Shown here one piece after another: positions 6,148-6,428 of a stretch of 6,428 bases of DNA. The number at the start of each line of letters is the position of its first letter. Within the stretch, counting starts at the first letter, position 1. The notes below the pieces were generated by a model, which worked only from the letters and a program-made list of their open reading frames with translations, was not told where the DNA came from and ran no database searches. The stretch covers positions 1 to 6,428 of the forward strand of contig JAIHTM010000149.1 in NCBI GenBank assembly GCA_022713905.1, given 5' to 3'. This DNA comes from Collinsella sp. (GTDB taxonomy: Bacteria; Actinomycetota; Coriobacteriia; Coriobacteriales; Coriobacteriaceae). The position numbers were made by a program, and so were the translations under genes.

Positions 6148-6187
6148 GGGGGAGAGGGGTCACATGATCTGTTTTCCTCCGTCCCCC
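6148..6187. repeat. G-rich/C-rich imperfect stem-loop
   Basis: GGGGGAGAGGGG (6148-6159) can pair with CCTCCGTCCCCC (6176-6187) in 10 of 12 positions, counting one G-T pair, around a 16-nt loop. A competing fold uses CCCCAGG (6184-6190) with CTTGGGG (6196-6202, one G-T pair). It lies just beyond the exonuclease gene's 3' end and could help end its transcript, but no U-run follows on the minus strand. Function is unassigned. Confidence 0.4.
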
Positions 6188-6202
6188 AGGAATTACTTGG
6201 GG

Positions 6203-6428
6203 CTAGAGCTCTAGCGTGAGGGTGACGGGGCAGTGGTCGCTGCCGAAGATGTCGCCGCGGATGCCGGTGTCGCGTACGTTGCCAGCGATTGTGTCGCTCA
6301 CCAAGAAGTAGTCGATGCGCCAGCCGGCGTTGTTCTTGCGGGCGTTAAAACGATAACTCCACCAGCTGTAGACGCCTTCGACGTCCGGATTGGCCGCGCG
6401 CCAGGTGTCGGTAAAACCGGCATTGAGT
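6203..6428 (-). CDS. xthA: Exodeoxyribonuclease III, C-terminal part (cut by window edge)
   Basis: Only the last 74 codons are visible; the gene runs leftward and begins beyond the right edge. Exonuclease III / AP endonuclease is a cytosolic Mg-dependent repair enzyme that cuts at abasic sites and trims 3' ends. The visible part reads FTDTWR, then GVYSWWSYRFNARKNNAG, then GWRIDYFLVS, and ends in GSDHCPVTLTLEL. The Asp of WRIDYF and the Asp-His of SDHCP correspond to the catalytic Asp229, Asp258 and His259 of the E. coli enzyme. The gene ends with TAG and is convergent with the ECF operon. The last four codons and stop form the palindrome CTAGAGCTCTAG (6203-6214). Family identity is strong; the symbol could equally be exoA. 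Confidence 0.93.
   Translation of the reverse strand, partial: LNAGFTDTWRAANPDVEGVYSWWSYRFNARKNNAGWRIDYFLVSDTIAGNVRDTGIRGDIFGSDHCPVTLTLEL

Noticed and set aside
6203..6214. CTAGAGCTCTAG palindrome as an operator
   Set aside because: It is explained by the codons for Leu-Glu-Leu-stop plus one at the end of the exonuclease gene. A 12-bp palindrome there has no promoter context.

Overview
The window looks like chromosomal DNA from a high-GC Gram-positive anaerobe. The Prs and GlmU sequences and the style of the ECF transporter suggest Coriobacteriia, probably Collinsella or a close relative. That assignment rests on recognition only; no search was run. Six protein genes are supported. No tRNA, rRNA, CRISPR array, complete insertion sequence or phage gene was seen.

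Minus strand, 15-2606: two housekeeping genes transcribed leftward. glmU (UDP-GlcNAc synthesis for peptidoglycan) comes first and prs (PRPP synthesis for nucleotides, His and Trp) follows. The glmU-prs order is the one known from Bacillus subtilis (gcaD-prs). Here the 192-bp gap holds a hairpin with a short U-run on the glmU transcript and a weak candidate promoter for prs, so the two may be expressed separately.

Plus strand, 2806-6054: a compact three-gene operon diverging from glmU that encodes a whole energy-coupling factor (ECF) importer. It comprises the membrane coupling protein EcfT, one polypeptide carrying both ATPase domains (EcfA-EcfA fusion), and a membrane substrate-binding S component. 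The genes are tightly packed (TGATG overlap, then a 4-nt gap). The 199-bp divergent gap has overlapping, near-symmetric -10-like elements, and no riboswitch was recognised in it. The S component's substrate cannot be read from the sequence; a cobamide-like vitamin is one guess.

Convergent end, 6055-6428: a 148-bp intergenic region packed with palindromes, including a perfect 16-bp inverted repeat, separates the S-component gene from the 3' end of an exonuclease III gene on the minus strand, cut by the window edge.

The most unusual signal is inside the fused ATPase gene. The linker between the two ATPase domains is encoded by an A-run-rich stretch of about 170-180 bp, bounded by 9-bp terminal inverted repeats and A6 tracts and containing a 9-bp-stem hairpin. 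It resembles a small non-autonomous repeat (MITE-like) that became coding sequence without breaking the frame. The 16-bp palindrome downstream may be a second dispersed repeat family of the same genome.
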